A stretch of 64,000 bases of DNA from Natronobacterium texcoconense (GCF_900104065.1 NZ_FNLC01000004.1:1-64000); one strand, 5' to 3'; shown: positions 52,337 through 60,949, counted from the stretch's first letter. The notes: generated by a model not told the origin, from the sequence alone. Numbers and translations: made by a program.

Positions 52337-52837
52337 CTCGTCGACAGCTATCGACGCACCGCAGTCGGGACAGACGAGTCCCTCGTCGCCGATGCGTGCG
52401 TGATCGTGCCCACAGTCCGGGCACGTAACCGAATCCTCTCCGAGGACCGGAATGCGATCGACTCTGACGTCCTCCGACTCGCGGGGTGCACCGAGCGCCA
52501 GCGCGACGAGTCGGTCGTCCACGTCGTTCCATCCCGTCTGGAACTCACCGGGTGCGAACCGTATCGCCTCGTTCTCGCCGATCCGAACGGTCCGTGGGCC
52601 GTCGTCGTCCGCTGCTCGACCGACCTCGAACGTCGCCTCGCCTTCGAGGACGACGAACACCTCCTCCTGGTCCGGGTGGGCGTGAGCCGCGCCGCTGAAT
52701 CGCTCGCCGGGTTCGAGGGCATACTGAACCATCGAGACGCCCTCGAGCGACAGCGGCTCCGTCAGATCCCGACGGTCGGTGTGGAGGTTTTCGTCGTACG
52801 GTTCGGCGGGCAGGTCGTCGATCGAGATCCGTTCCAT
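52334..52837 (-). CDS. Cupin domain protein with C-terminal zinc ribbon
   Basis: A 167-residue protein. Residues 20-110 form a cupin barrel (AGAAHAHPDQEEVFVVLEGEATFEVG, where the two His and Glu are metal-ligand candidates; RIGENEAIRFAPGEFQTGW). The end (about 135-160) holds two CxxC pairs (CPDCGHDHARIGDEGLVCPDCG), a zinc ribbon. ATG 52837 (MERISIDDLPAEPYDENL) is chosen because the frame upstream is not conserved. Substrate unknown; similar cupins bind sugars or act in regulation. The stop codon lies inside the repeat described at 52259-52336. Confidence 0.8.
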   Translation of the reverse strand: MERISIDDLPAEPYDENLHTDRRDLTEPLSLEGVSMVQYALEPGERFSGAAHAHPDQEEVFVVLEGEATFEVGRAADDDGPRTVRIGENEAIRFAPGEFQTGWNDVDDRLVALALGAPRESEDVRVDRIPVLGEDSVTCPDCGHDHARIGDEGLVCPDCGASIAVDE

Positions 52838-52921
52838 GGCCAGATTCCGTTCGCCTGACACAAATAGGTCCCCCGCAACCTCGCCGCCAACGTTTATCCT
52901 CGCCACCGGTGTCCGTCGCCC

Positions 52922-53716
52922 ATGACGAGATCACCGCGGCTCAACGCACTCCGTCGAACGCTCGAGGCCGGAGACGTCGCACTGGGCATTCTCGAGAGTA
53001 CTTACTCGCCGGCGCTGATCGAACTGTACGGCGAACTCGGCCTCGATTTCGTCTGGATCGACCTCGAACACGGCGGTCCGAGTCCCCGTGACGGCGATCG
53101 TCTCGAGGAACTCCTGCGGGCCGCGGACGTCTCGGGGACGGAACTACTCGTTCGGCTGCCAGATCCCGATCCCGGCGCGGTCCGGAAGGTCCTCGACGCG
53201 GGCGTCCGGAACCTGTTCGTCTCGCGGATCGAGACGGCCGAGGACGTCCGGCAGGCAGTCCAGGCGGCCCGATTCGAGTACGACGGCGAGCCGGGGCAAC
53301 GTGGATTCGCGAATCCCCGTGCGAGTCGCTGGGGAACCACGAACGACTACGCGGCCACCGAGGACGAGGAGATCGTCGTCGGTGCGACGATCGAACACCC
53401 GACCGCAGTCGAGAACCTCGAGGAGATCCTCGCAGTGCCAGAACTCGGCTTCGTCTTCGCCGGCCCGCTGGACCTCGCCGTCGCGACCGGCCATCCCGGC
53501 GAACCGGACCACGAGGACGTCGAGGAACTGGTCGAAGAGATTCGGACGAAGGCGCTCGAGGCCGACGTTCCCCTCGGCGGTCTCGGTTTCGGGATGGACG
53601 ACGTCAACGAGAAGGTCGATGCGGGCTATCAGATATTGAACCTCGGAAGCACGACCGGCGCGTTGCAGGGGGTCGTTCGCTCGTGGTTCACCGAATACGA
53701 GGGCGAACGCGAGTGA
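52922..53716 (+). CDS. HpcH/HpaI aldolase family protein
   Basis: A 264-residue class II aldolase of the HpcH/HpaI family (4-hydroxy-2-oxovalerate or 2-dehydro-3-deoxyglucarate aldolase type). Characteristic pieces are LGLDFVWIDLEHGGPS (metal-site start), LVRLPDPDPGAVRKVLDAG, RGFANPRASRWGTTNDY and ATIEHPTAVENLEEI, where a Glu coordinates the divalent metal, and GFVFAGPLDLAVATGHPG. Reactions in the family split or join a pyruvate unit and an aldehyde; the specific substrate is not predictable. It is a separate transcription unit, divergent from the cupin gene. Confidence 0.9.
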   Translation: MTRSPRLNALRRTLEAGDVALGILESTYSPALIELYGELGLDFVWIDLEHGGPSPRDGDRLEELLRAADVSGTELLVRLPDPDPGAVRKVLDAGVRNLFVSRIETAEDVRQAVQAARFEYDGEPGQRGFANPRASRWGTTNDYAATEDEEIVVGATIEHPTAVENLEEILAVPELGFVFAGPLDLAVATGHPGEPDHEDVEELVEEIRTKALEADVPLGGLGFGMDDVNEKVDAGYQILNLGSTTGALQGVVRSWFTEYEGERE

Positions 53717-53777
53717 TCCGTGGCCATCGCAGCTGAAAATCCACGACTTTATCCGCCGGAGCCTGTCAGCGTCCCGT

Positions 53778-55238
53778 ATGCTTCACGGCGAGGAGTTCTG
53801 GCTCGTCCGGTTTCTCTTCCAGCGGGGGCTGGCTATCCTCTATCTGCTCGCCTTCCTCGTCGCCGCCTTCCAGTTCCGGGCGCTGGCCGGCGAGGACGGT
53901 CTCCTGCCGCTCGAGTGGTACGCCGAAGGTGCGTCGTTTCGCGAACGGCCGAGCCTGTTCTACGTCTATCCCGACGATCGGGTCGTCGGGCTGGCGGCCT
54001 GGAGCGGCGTCGTCCTCTCTGCGATGGCGGTGCTTGCGGTACCGTACTGGCTGCCCGACGCATACGCGACGCCCGCATCGATGGTCCTGTGGGCCACGCT
54101 GTGGCTGCTCTACCTCTCGTTCGTCAACGCCGGGCAGACCTTCTACGGCTACGGCTGGGAGTCGATGCTGCTCGAGACCGGCTTCCTCGCGATCTTCCTC
54201 GGAGCAGGTCCCGTCGAGCCGCCGGTCGTCGTCTTCCTGTTGCTTCAGTGGGTGCTCTTCCGCAATATGTTCGGTGCAGGGCTGATCAAACTCCGCGGGG
54301 ACGACTGCTGGCGCGACCTGACCTGCATGGACTACCACTACGAGACCCAGCCGATTCCGAACCCCGTCAGCTGGTTCGCCCACCACCTCCCCGATCGGTT
54401 CCACCGCGGCGAGACGTTCGGAAACCACGTCGTCGAACTGCTGATTCCGTTTCTCTACTTCGCGCCTCAGCCCGCCTCCTCGTTCGCCGGCGTCGTGACG
54501 ATCGGCTTCATGGGCTGGCTGATGCTCACCGGGAACTTCGCGTGGCTGAACGCCCTGACGATCGTGCTCGCGATCGCGACCTTCAGCGACGGGATCCTCG
54601 AGGCCGTTCTCCCCGTCGCCGCACCCGAAACCGTCGCGACGCCGCTCTATCTCGAGGGCACGGTGATCCTGATCGCGGTCGTCGTCCTCGCGATGAGCAT
54701 CCGGCCCGTCGAGAACATGCTCTCGGAGAGCCAGACGATGAACACGGCGTTCGACCCGCTGCACCTGGTCAACACCTACGGCGCGTTCGGTTCGGTGACG
54801 AAGGATCGCTACGAGGTCGTAATCCAGGGAACGACCGACGAACGGCCCGACGAGGACGCGGAGTGGCGAACCTACCGGTTCGAGGGGAAACCGACCGATC
54901 CGAGCCGTCGGCCGCCACAGATCGCGCCGTACCACCTGCGACTGGACTGGCAACTCTGGTTCGCCGCCATGCGACCGACGCCGCGTCGCCAGCCGTGGTT
55001 CTACCGCCTGCTCGTGAAACTGCTCGAGCGCGACGAGCGAACGGAGTCGTTGCTCGCCGAAGTGCCGTTCGAGGACGGCGAACAGCCGACCCACGCTCGG
55101 GCGATCCGCTACCGGTACCAGTACACGACGCCCGAAGAACGCGAGGAGACCGGCGACTGGTGGCGCCGCGAGCGGGTCGGCACCTACGTCCACCCGGTGA
55201 GCCTCGAGGAACTTCGAACGCGAGCACCGGCGGCGTAA
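53778..55238 (+). CDS. Lipase maturation factor (LMF1)-like membrane protein
   Basis: A 486-residue membrane protein. It has about eight hydrophobic segments in the first 320 residues and a soluble C-terminal domain. The family markers are the conserved YGYGWESMLLETGFLAIFL, GLIKLRGDDCWRDLTCMDYHYETQPIPNP, FHRGETFGNHVVELLIPF, and WQLWFAAM in the C-terminal part. In animals LMF1 helps lipases fold and dimerise in the ER; bacterial and archaeal members have no proven role. It converges with a DCC thiol-disulfide oxidoreductase-type gene, six bases between. Start ATG 53778 follows soon after the aldolase stop. Confidence 0.85.
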   Translation: MLHGEEFWLVRFLFQRGLAILYLLAFLVAAFQFRALAGEDGLLPLEWYAEGASFRERPSLFYVYPDDRVVGLAAWSGVVLSAMAVLAVPYWLPDAYATPASMVLWATLWLLYLSFVNAGQTFYGYGWESMLLETGFLAIFLGAGPVEPPVVVFLLLQWVLFRNMFGAGLIKLRGDDCWRDLTCMDYHYETQPIPNPVSWFAHHLPDRFHRGETFGNHVVELLIPFLYFAPQPASSFAGVVTIGFMGWLMLTGNFAWLNALTIVLAIATFSDGILEAVLPVAAPETVATPLYLEGTVILIAVVVLAMSIRPVENMLSESQTMNTAFDPLHLVNTYGAFGSVTKDRYEVVIQGTTDERPDEDAEWRTYRFEGKPTDPSRRPPQIAPYHLRLDWQLWFAAMRPTPRRQPWFYRLLVKLLERDERTESLLAEVPFEDGEQPTHARAIRYRYQYTTPEEREETGDWWRRERVGTYVHPVSLEELRTRAPAA

Positions 55239-55244
55239 CCCCGG

Positions 55245-55658
55245 TTATCGATCGCTCGAACTCGAGTCGTCGTCTTCGCGGTCTCGTCTCACTGGTGGGG
55301 TCTTCGAGACGACCTGGCCCCACTGTGCCCGGTGGTCGGCGACCGACCGGTAGCCCCACTCGCGGAGGCGGCCATAGTCCTCGAAGTTCCTGAGGAACAA
55401 GACGCCGTCCCGGAGCGGCTTGGCGACGTCGGAGCGGACGAACGCCTCCTCGATCGAGGCGCCACAGGAGTAAACCCACTCGTCCGTTACCAGATGCGAG
55501 CAGGCCTCGTAGTTCTCCGGCAGTCGCTCCCGTAGCTCGGGCGTCAGATCGCTGAAGCCGACGATCCGGAGGTCGGTGCGCTCGTCGAAGAACTCGGCCC
55601 ACCAGGTACAGAACCCGCAGTCGTCGTCGAAGACGAACGTGTCCTGGGTGTGGCTCAC
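55245..55658 (-). CDS. DCC family thiol-disulfide oxidoreductase-like protein
   Basis: A 137-residue DCC (DUF393) protein. The name-giving motif DDDCGFCTWW gives Cys14 and Cys17, a CxxC redox pair in a thioredoxin-like fold; ALRGDGVLFLRNFEDY-type helices follow. DCC proteins are often encoded beside membrane proteins of the HTTM and vitamin K-dependent carboxylase-like groups, and here the neighbour is LMF-like. GTG at 55658 gives the family-like start MSHTQDTFVFDDDCGFC; an ATG 15 codons upstream is less likely. Confidence 0.85.
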   Translation of the reverse strand: MSHTQDTFVFDDDCGFCTWWAEFFDERTDLRIVGFSDLTPELRERLPENYEACSHLVTDEWVYSCGASIEEAFVRSDVAKPLRDGVLFLRNFEDYGRLREWGYRSVADHRAQWGQVVSKTPPVRRDREDDDSSSSDR

Positions 55659-55738
55659 GTGAGAACAGACGGCCTCGAGGTACAAAATACGCCACCCCGA
55701 CACGCGGAATACTTCCGTCGGACTCGAGAAAGATCGAT

Positions 55739-55930
55739 ATGGAGCGATTCGTGCAGGCGATCGTGGCCGGCGGAATCGCGCTCGTCGCCGGGCTCTGGCT
55801 CGTCGAACTGTTCGAGTGGTGGTCGCTCGCGTGGCTGGCTGGAGTCGTCCTCGCCGTGGTCGGTACTGGTAGTGTCTTCGCCGGGATTTTCAGCGAACTC
55901 GAGAGTGAGCTAGTTCGTGGTTCTGAGTGA
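55739..55930 (+). CDS. Small two-helix membrane protein
   Basis: A 63-residue protein with two membrane helices (FVQAIVAGGIALVAGLWLVELF and SLAWLAGVVLAVVGTGSVFAGIF) and a charged tail. No family is recognised; it is likely real because it has haloarchaeal composition and clean helices. It sits divergently after the DCC gene and upstream of the winged-helix gene; function unknown. Confidence 0.55.
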   Translation: MERFVQAIVAGGIALVAGLWLVELFEWWSLAWLAGVVLAVVGTGSVFAGIFSELESELVRGSE

Positions 55931-56003
55931 TCACTTCTTTCGGTATTTTCGTAGTTTTCACTCCTAACGCTCTTTACGGTAGATACTGTAGTTCCATTCG
56001 ACG

Positions 56004-56375
56004 ATGTCCATCGATCGAGACACCTTCGAGAACGCGAGCGAGGAAGAGCTTTCGGGACTTTCGGTTCCGGAGCAAGTTCTCGGGTTCCTCGCTGCAAACG
56101 AAGATCGGGCATTCAAGGCCAGGGAAATTGCCACCCAGATCAGCGTCGACGAAGGCGCTGTTAGTACAGCACTCTCGCGGTTGAAGGACCGCGATCTGGT
56201 CGAACACAAAGCGACGTACTGGGCAATCACCGAAGACGCCGACCGCCTCGAAAGATACAGCGGCTACGAGCGGGCAACTGCCCTGTTCAACGAACAGTTC
56301 GGTACGGAAGATAGGGACGCTTGGCGTGAACACGCTCCCAGCGAACCACATCCGAACGTGGAGAACGAACAGTGA
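56004..56375 (+). CDS. Winged-helix DNA-binding protein (candidate antitoxin)
   Basis: A 123-residue protein with a MarR-like winged helix at residues 22-80 (VPEQVLGFLAANEDRAFKAREIATQISVDEGAVSTALSRLKDRDLVEHKATYWAITED). The C-terminal 45 residues are polar. Its stop overlaps by four bases the GTG start of the PemK-like gene, a translationally coupled pair with a DNA-binding protein first, as in toxin-antitoxin operons where the antitoxin autoregulates. Base composition is lower in GC than neighbours. Role as antitoxin is inferred. Confidence 0.75.
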   Translation: MSIDRDTFENASEEELSGLSVPEQVLGFLAANEDRAFKAREIATQISVDEGAVSTALSRLKDRDLVEHKATYWAITEDADRLERYSGYERATALFNEQFGTEDRDAWREHAPSEPHPNVENEQ

Positions 56376-56722
56376 CTGACGAAGAGTCCCCGATCTTCGA
56401 GCGAGGCGATGTCGTCTACGGCGACGACCCGTTCAAAGGTGACGGAGCTGCTCGACCCTGGCTCATTCTCTCGAATCACGAAGGTCGTCCGTTCCACGGT
56501 GAGCAGTACATCGTACTAACGTTAACGTCGAAGTCCTGGATGGATGACCTCATCTATATCTCCGAGGAGAGTTGGATTCGTGGTGGAACGCCGGACGAGA
56601 GCCGAATAATTCCATGGGGTGTCCAATCGATCGACCACGGCGACATCGATTTTTGGCAGGGCCGACTGAAAGAGTCTCTCGTCGACGAGGCGGTTTCTGC
56701 CCTCGTCGACGAATTGCAGTAG
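56372..56722 (+). CDS. PemK/MazF-like protein (candidate toxin)
   Basis: A 116-residue protein whose N-terminal half matches the PemK/MazF fold: GDVVYGDDPFKGDGAARPWLILSNHEGRPFHGEQYIVLTLTS, with the family's opening GDVV and the RPWLILS strand. MazF/PemK proteins are mRNA interferases, but some are regulators. The second half (SWIRGGTPDESRIIPWGVQSI) has the SxxxPW element. It begins at GTG 56372, overlapping the winged-helix gene. Cleavage specificity and toxicity are unknown. Confidence 0.72.
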   Translation: MTDEESPIFERGDVVYGDDPFKGDGAARPWLILSNHEGRPFHGEQYIVLTLTSKSWMDDLIYISEESWIRGGTPDESRIIPWGVQSIDHGDIDFWQGRLKESLVDEAVSALVDELQ

Positions 56723-56801
56723 TCCCACGCACGTTTCTCTTAACGGGGTGGCTCTCGGTCGACGACAACCACCACGAAATTCCGAAGTTCCCCACTGCCG
56801 G

Positions 56802-56811
56802 AAAATTATTG
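56802..56811 (+). promoter_or_regulatory. TATA-like box for the nuclease-like gene
   Basis: AAAATTATTG is centred about 28 bp upstream of the ATG at 56836, indicating a leaderless transcript and supporting that start. Confidence 0.45.
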
Positions 56812-56835
56812 CATCCCGTCGCCTATTCCGCTCGT

Positions 56836-58074
56836 ATGAGCAGTGCGGCCGGGTCGCTGTCGGAACCGCAGGTACTTGCCCACACCAAGCGGCGGCTCTT
56901 TCCGGGCGAGGAGGACGACTCCTACGTCGTCGCCGACACGCAGTTCTCGAAAGACGAGTGGCTCCCCGGACAGCCCATCGAGCCGTCCGTCCGGGATCGG
57001 CTGGCACCGTTCAACCACGTGCAGGTCGGCGGCGGCTATCCCGACCTCGTCGGCGTTCGCAACCTCGAGTCGGATCTGCTGGCGGTCGAACGACTCGGCG
57101 ACGAACCGCCGCTGATCGCTATCGAGGCGAAGGGGTACACGAGCAGCGGCGTGGATACGGAACTCGGGATCGTCCAGGCGTACGACCGTCTCAACGAGGC
57201 GAACGCGGCCTACGTCGCCGCACCGGTCGACGTCATCTCCGAGACGGACCGGACGCTCGCGCGGGAACTCAACGTCGGCGTGCTGGGCGTCGACGCGGCG
57301 GGGACCGTCGAGGTACTCGAGGTGCCACGCGTCGTCGGCAACCGGACGACGACCGAGGCGCGAGCGTTGCGATTCCAGGCCGGGGCCCAGGGCGTCGCGG
57401 ACGCTTCGTTCGGGCTCAACCACCCGAAAAACTACCTCGGCTATCCGCTGGCCCATTACGCCGACGGCGATACGGCGACGCTACTGTCGGAGTACGAGGT
57501 GGTCAACGCCGTCACGGACGCCCGCCGTGGCGCTGCCTTCCTCGGACTGATCGAGGACGGCACGAGGGTCGAACTGACGTCGCTCGGCGAGGAAGTGATC
57601 CGGTTCGGGAAGGCCCGCTACGGGAGCGTCGAGTCGGCACTCGAGCAGTTCGAGAACTGGCACGGCTCGCCGAAACGGTTCGTCGACCTCGCGCCGGCGT
57701 GGGGGCAACTGGCTCGTCGCGTCGTCTTCGACTACGAGGCGACGGAACTACTCGTCGGCGAACTCCAGGCGATGCACGACCACGGTATCACGAACCCGTC
57801 GCTGGTCGATACCGTCGAGTGGCTCCACGAGCAGTTCCCCTCGTTCACCGTCGAACTGTTCGTCCGCGGGGACGACGACGTTCGCAGGCGAGTCCTGACA
57901 GAAGACGGCGACCTCCGTCCGTCGGCACTCGAGGACGGGACCGTCTACCACTCGCCGACAGTGTTTCAGCTGAAAGCGATGCTGTACCACGCCGGCATTC
58001 TGACCGAACGCGGGGCCGAGCCGAGCAACCTCGAGCCGACCGAGGACGTCTGGGCTCTCCGTGAGCCCGTGTGA
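56836..58074 (+). CDS. PD-(D/E)xK nuclease-like protein
   Basis: A 412-residue protein. Residues 64-130 fit the PD-(D/E)xK restriction-endonuclease fold: Pro69-Asp70 in GGYPDLVGV, then Glu97-x-Lys99 in LIAIEAKG, with Gln114 in the following helix (GIVQAYDRL) and YVAAP. The gap of 26 residues between Asp70 and Glu97 is normal. The C-terminal half (about 230-412) looks like winged-helix repeats (AAFLGLIEDGTRVELTSLGEEVIRFG). This fits a nuclease or nuclease-derived repair/defence protein, target unknown. ATG 56836 is preceded by a TATA-like box. It directly follows the winged-helix/PemK pair. Confidence 0.72.
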   Translation: MSSAAGSLSEPQVLAHTKRRLFPGEEDDSYVVADTQFSKDEWLPGQPIEPSVRDRLAPFNHVQVGGGYPDLVGVRNLESDLLAVERLGDEPPLIAIEAKGYTSSGVDTELGIVQAYDRLNEANAAYVAAPVDVISETDRTLARELNVGVLGVDAAGTVEVLEVPRVVGNRTTTEARALRFQAGAQGVADASFGLNHPKNYLGYPLAHYADGDTATLLSEYEVVNAVTDARRGAAFLGLIEDGTRVELTSLGEEVIRFGKARYGSVESALEQFENWHGSPKRFVDLAPAWGQLARRVVFDYEATELLVGELQAMHDHGITNPSLVDTVEWLHEQFPSFTVELFVRGDDDVRRRVLTEDGDLRPSALEDGTVYHSPTVFQLKAMLYHAGILTERGAEPSNLEPTEDVWALREPV

Positions 58075-58184
58075 CTGTCGTGGCCGTGTCGTCGCTGGCT
58101 GAAGACTGTCTCTCGAGCGATACTGGCGTTCGAACCTCGAGCGATTCGACTACCCGGCGACGATTGGACTGGAAAAGAGTCTCC

Positions 58185-58496
58185 CTACAGCGACGGCGAC
58201 GAACCGGTGTCGACGGTACGTGGCTCACTGTCGGCAGTGACGCTTCCGTCTGCGAACGAAACGCGGAGATCACCGTCGACGTCTTCGACCCTGATGGTCC
58301 GGCCTTCGTAGGCAAACTCGAGACTGGTAAATCCGTCGGATTCGACTAGCGCGTCGATCACGTCGGGATCGATCGTGTCGTAGAGCGGCTCGAGTTCGAG
58401 CGGGTCAGTACCGGTTTCGTGAGCGACGAGGTCGATGACCACCATACTGAGTCGTCGCTCCTCGTCTACTACCGTCGTTGCTCGTGAAGCACTCAT
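58185..58496 (-). CDS. HalOD1 (halobacterial output domain) protein
   Basis: A 103-residue single-domain HalOD1 protein: VVIDLVAHETGTDPLELEPLYDTIDPDVIDALVESDGFTSLEFAYEGRTIRVEDVDGDLRVSF. The LYDTIDPDVIDALV core and the two beta strands match the other HalOD1 gene near the left end. ATG 58496 is taken as start because it includes the usual 20-residue lead-in; other ATGs at 58514 and 58445 are possible. Role in regulation is presumed from the family, ligand unknown. Confidence 0.75.
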   Translation of the reverse strand: MSASRATTVVDEERRLSMVVIDLVAHETGTDPLELEPLYDTIDPDVIDALVESDGFTSLEFAYEGRTIRVEDVDGDLRVSFADGSVTADSEPRTVDTGSSPSL

Positions 58497-58734
58497 TACC
58501 CACGTCCATGGCACCAGTGGTAAAGTAAATATCCCAAAATTCCGGCCGGTACTGTTACGGTGGAATTACAGTCCAGATCGCTATCTAGCACGAATTAATG
58601 AGTGATATAACTCCGAAAAGAGCGTCGTAATTCCTTGTCTGGCCCGTTAGCGTTGTTCTCTCCAGAAAAAGGATTCGGGCAAATCGAACGTTAGTATTTC
58701 GCTACTCGAACATTTCTGCCTCGCACAGAGACGG

Positions 58735-59640
58735 CTACTCCCGTCGCGGGACGTCGTGACGACCGAACCCGTACCGAAGCCGACTGGCCAGCCGTCGCGA
58801 GAACCGGCCGTCGTCGGCCCGCGAACCGAAGCGTTCGCCCAGTGCAGTGTAGATCAGCGGCAGCGGTACTTCCTGCTCGAGACCCTCCTGGACCGTCCAG
58901 GTACCCGTCGAACCGCCCTCGACGCGGTCGGCGACCGTCCCGAGGTCGTTGCCCTCTTCGCGGAACGCCTCCTCGCAGAGTTCGAGCAGCCACGAGCGGA
59001 TCACCGAACCGTTGTTCCAGACCGAGGCGACCGACTCGAGGTCGAGGTCGTACCGGCCCTCGTGGAGCAGTTCGAATCCTTCGCCGTAGGCCTGCATTAA
59101 CGCGTATTCGACGCCGTTGTGGATCATCTTCACGTAGTGGCCCGAGCCCGCGGGCCCCAGCCGTTCGTGGCCGTTCGGACCCGTTGCGACGGCGTCGAAC
59201 GCGGGCGTAAGTCGCTCGTAGGCTGCTTCGGGGCCGCCGACCATCAGCGAGAAACCTAGTTCCGCACCTGCGGGCCCACCCGACGTCCCGCAGTCGAGGT
59301 ACGCCGCCGGACAGGACTCGGCGCGCCGAACAGAGTCCTCGAAGTAGGAGTTGCCGCCGTCGACGACCACGTCGTCGCTCTCGAGGTGTGGCTCGAGTTC
59401 CTCGAGTGCCGCGTCGACGGGGTCGCCGGCGGGAACCATCAGCCAGACGTGCTTGCCGTCCTCGCTGTCCAACTTTTCGGCGAGAGCCGCGATCGAGTCG
59501 GCCGGTCGCGCGCCCGCGTCGGCCGCCGCGTCGACGGCGTCGTCGTCGATGTCGAAGGCGACGACGTCGTGGTCTGCTGCGAGCAGTCGATCGACGACGA
59601 TCCGTCCCATGCGTCCGAGTCCGATGACGCCCAGTTGCAT
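58735..59640 (-). CDS. gnd: 6-phosphogluconate dehydrogenase (decarboxylating), short type
   Basis: A 301-residue NAD(P)-dependent dehydrogenase of the 6-phosphogluconate/beta-hydroxyacid family. The Rossmann GLGRMG lies at residues 7-12; the substrate motif is CGTSGGPAGAELGFSLMVGG; the catalytic Lys is in HYVKMIHNGVEYALMQAYGEG. The short (about 300 residues) form is the archaeal/bacterial GndA-type lacking the long C-terminal domain. It supplies NADPH and ribulose 5-phosphate in the oxidative pentose pathway of haloarchaea. The last residues (RYGFGRHDVPRRE) are typical of this type. Upstream lies a 238-bp region without a gene. Confidence 0.93.
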   Translation of the reverse strand: MQLGVIGLGRMGRIVVDRLLAADHDVVAFDIDDDAVDAAADAGARPADSIAALAEKLDSEDGKHVWLMVPAGDPVDAALEELEPHLESDDVVVDGGNSYFEDSVRRAESCPAAYLDCGTSGGPAGAELGFSLMVGGPEAAYERLTPAFDAVATGPNGHERLGPAGSGHYVKMIHNGVEYALMQAYGEGFELLHEGRYDLDLESVASVWNNGSVIRSWLLELCEEAFREEGNDLGTVADRVEGGSTGTWTVQEGLEQEVPLPLIYTALGERFGSRADDGRFSRRLASRLRYGFGRHDVPRRE

Positions 59641-59696
59641 GGCAGTGGTTCCGCTGGGGAGGGAGGTAGTGGTTGTGATTCCCCGCGCGGGTCGTG

Positions 59697-60134
59697 TCAG
59701 TGGCGTGCTTGCTCGAGACGTGCCCAGCCGATCGCGTCGAGGACGACGATCCGGTCGTTACAGAGAACGTAGACGCCGTTGTACTCGGAGCCGTTGCCGT
59801 CGTAGTACGGAAGCGAATCGCGGATTCTGTCGACGACCGACCAGGCACCCTCTCGGTCGATCGTGACGTGTTCCCACTCTTCGCGGGCGTCGTTCCGGAT
59901 GGCCCGGATGATCGCCCGTTGTGCGCCAGGAATCTTCGACAGGCGTTCCGACGAGGCGTCGACGATCGTCGCGCCGCTTGGAACGTCCGTCTGGTCGACT
60001 ATCCGCGCACCGAGATCGGCTTTCGACTGTCCGCTGCTCGCGCGCGACCGTCGCGACCGGAGCCAGTAGCCAGCAGCCGCTGCCGTCCCGACGGCGAGCA
60101 ACGGGAGTGTCATGTCTTTCCCCCTGAGCATCAT
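59697..60134 (-). CDS. Single-helix membrane-anchored protein of unknown function
   Basis: A 145-residue protein with an N-terminal hydrophobic segment (MTLPLLAVGTAAAAGYWL) and a basic patch (RSRRSRASSGQSK), followed by a soluble domain (TIVDASSERLSKIPGAQRAIIRAIRNDAREEWEHVTIDREGAWSVVDRI) and a conserved-looking end (YNGVYVLCNDRIVVLDAIGWARLEQA). I recognise no family. The first ATG (60134) or ATG 60110 may be the start. It is codirectional with gnd, 57 bases upstream. Confidence 0.6.
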   Translation of the reverse strand: MMLRGKDMTLPLLAVGTAAAAGYWLRSRRSRASSGQSKADLGARIVDQTDVPSGATIVDASSERLSKIPGAQRAIIRAIRNDAREEWEHVTIDREGAWSVVDRIRDSLPYYDGNGSEYNGVYVLCNDRIVVLDAIGWARLEQARH

Positions 60135-60223
60135 GGGGAGTACGTTACAGTAACTGACTAAGTATCTTTCGCAAGAATTTTCGTTTCTAAGAAGTCAAGT
60201 CTGAAAGGTGATGGGAACCCGGA

Positions 60224-60688
60224 CTACAGCACCGCGGCAACGTTCGACGTGATCGCGCCGGCGACGACGAGCAACGCGATCGCGACCACGGCGGCGATCC
60301 GATACAGTCCGAGTGCGTCGGCGGCGGGTTCGCGCAGTTTCTTCCCGTTGAGACCGGCCTCGAACCGCTTCGAGCCGATCTCGACGAGGGCGGCAAGCGC
60401 CAGCCAGAGCGCGACCATCACGAGCACCAGTTGCCCGTTGATCGTGCCGAACAGCGAGTCGGCGGTGTAACGAGCCTCTGCAAGGTGAGCACCGGTCAAC
60501 AACAACACCAGCGCACTCACTCTCGAAATCGTCGTCAGTTTGCTCGAGATCGTCTCGAGCGGTGCCGTCGTGTTGAACGCACCGTCACGAGCCAGTGGAA
60601 GAACGACGAACGCGACGTAGACGACGCTACCCGCCCAGATAGCGGCGAAGACGAGATGGAGCGTCTGTGTGATGAACGCATCGACCAT
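60224..60688 (-). CDS. CopD-like membrane protein
   Basis: A 154-residue four-helix membrane protein. The first helix TQTLHLVFAAIWAGSVVYVAFVVLPLA has the His and Trp pattern of the CopD/DUF4149-like group of copper-resistance or cytochrome-related proteins. Other helices are VSALVLLLTGAHLA, LVLVMVALWLALAALVEIGS and LYRIAAVVAIALLVVAGAI. A role in copper handling is possible but is only suggested by the fold. It lies 35 bp after the TnpB element's left flank, codirectional with gnd. Confidence 0.65.
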   Translation of the reverse strand: MVDAFITQTLHLVFAAIWAGSVVYVAFVVLPLARDGAFNTTAPLETISSKLTTISRVSALVLLLTGAHLAEARYTADSLFGTINGQLVLVMVALWLALAALVEIGSKRFEAGLNGKKLREPAADALGLYRIAAVVAIALLVVAGAITSNVAAVL

Positions 60689-60949
60689 ACCCTTGGGTTA
60701 GAGAGGGATGGTATCAGCGTTCCGACTTACAGCCGTCAGTAACAGTCATCGCTACTATCTTCTTACAGCGAGAGAATCCCGGCGTTTACGCCGTCATCAG
60801 AAATCTTCGATTTCTGATTGCCCGTCAGACGTAGTCTGACGACCGGGCGTGAATCGCGTCACTCAACTACGCGAACCACCGCTCGACAGCAGACCGGATC
60901 TTCCACGCTAATCCACACCATTAAGTAGATTTCTCTACATAGGCTATGT

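Noticed and set aside
53766-55193. 475-residue open frame opposite the LMF-like gene
   Set aside because: The opposite strand holds a coherent membrane protein with family motifs; this frame does not.
60719-60740. TTACAG...CTGTAA-like bases left of the TnpB element as a third copy of the 43.5/52.3-kb repeat
   Set aside because: Only short words match (CTTACAG and GTAACAG) and no long arms can be paired, so it is too weak to call.
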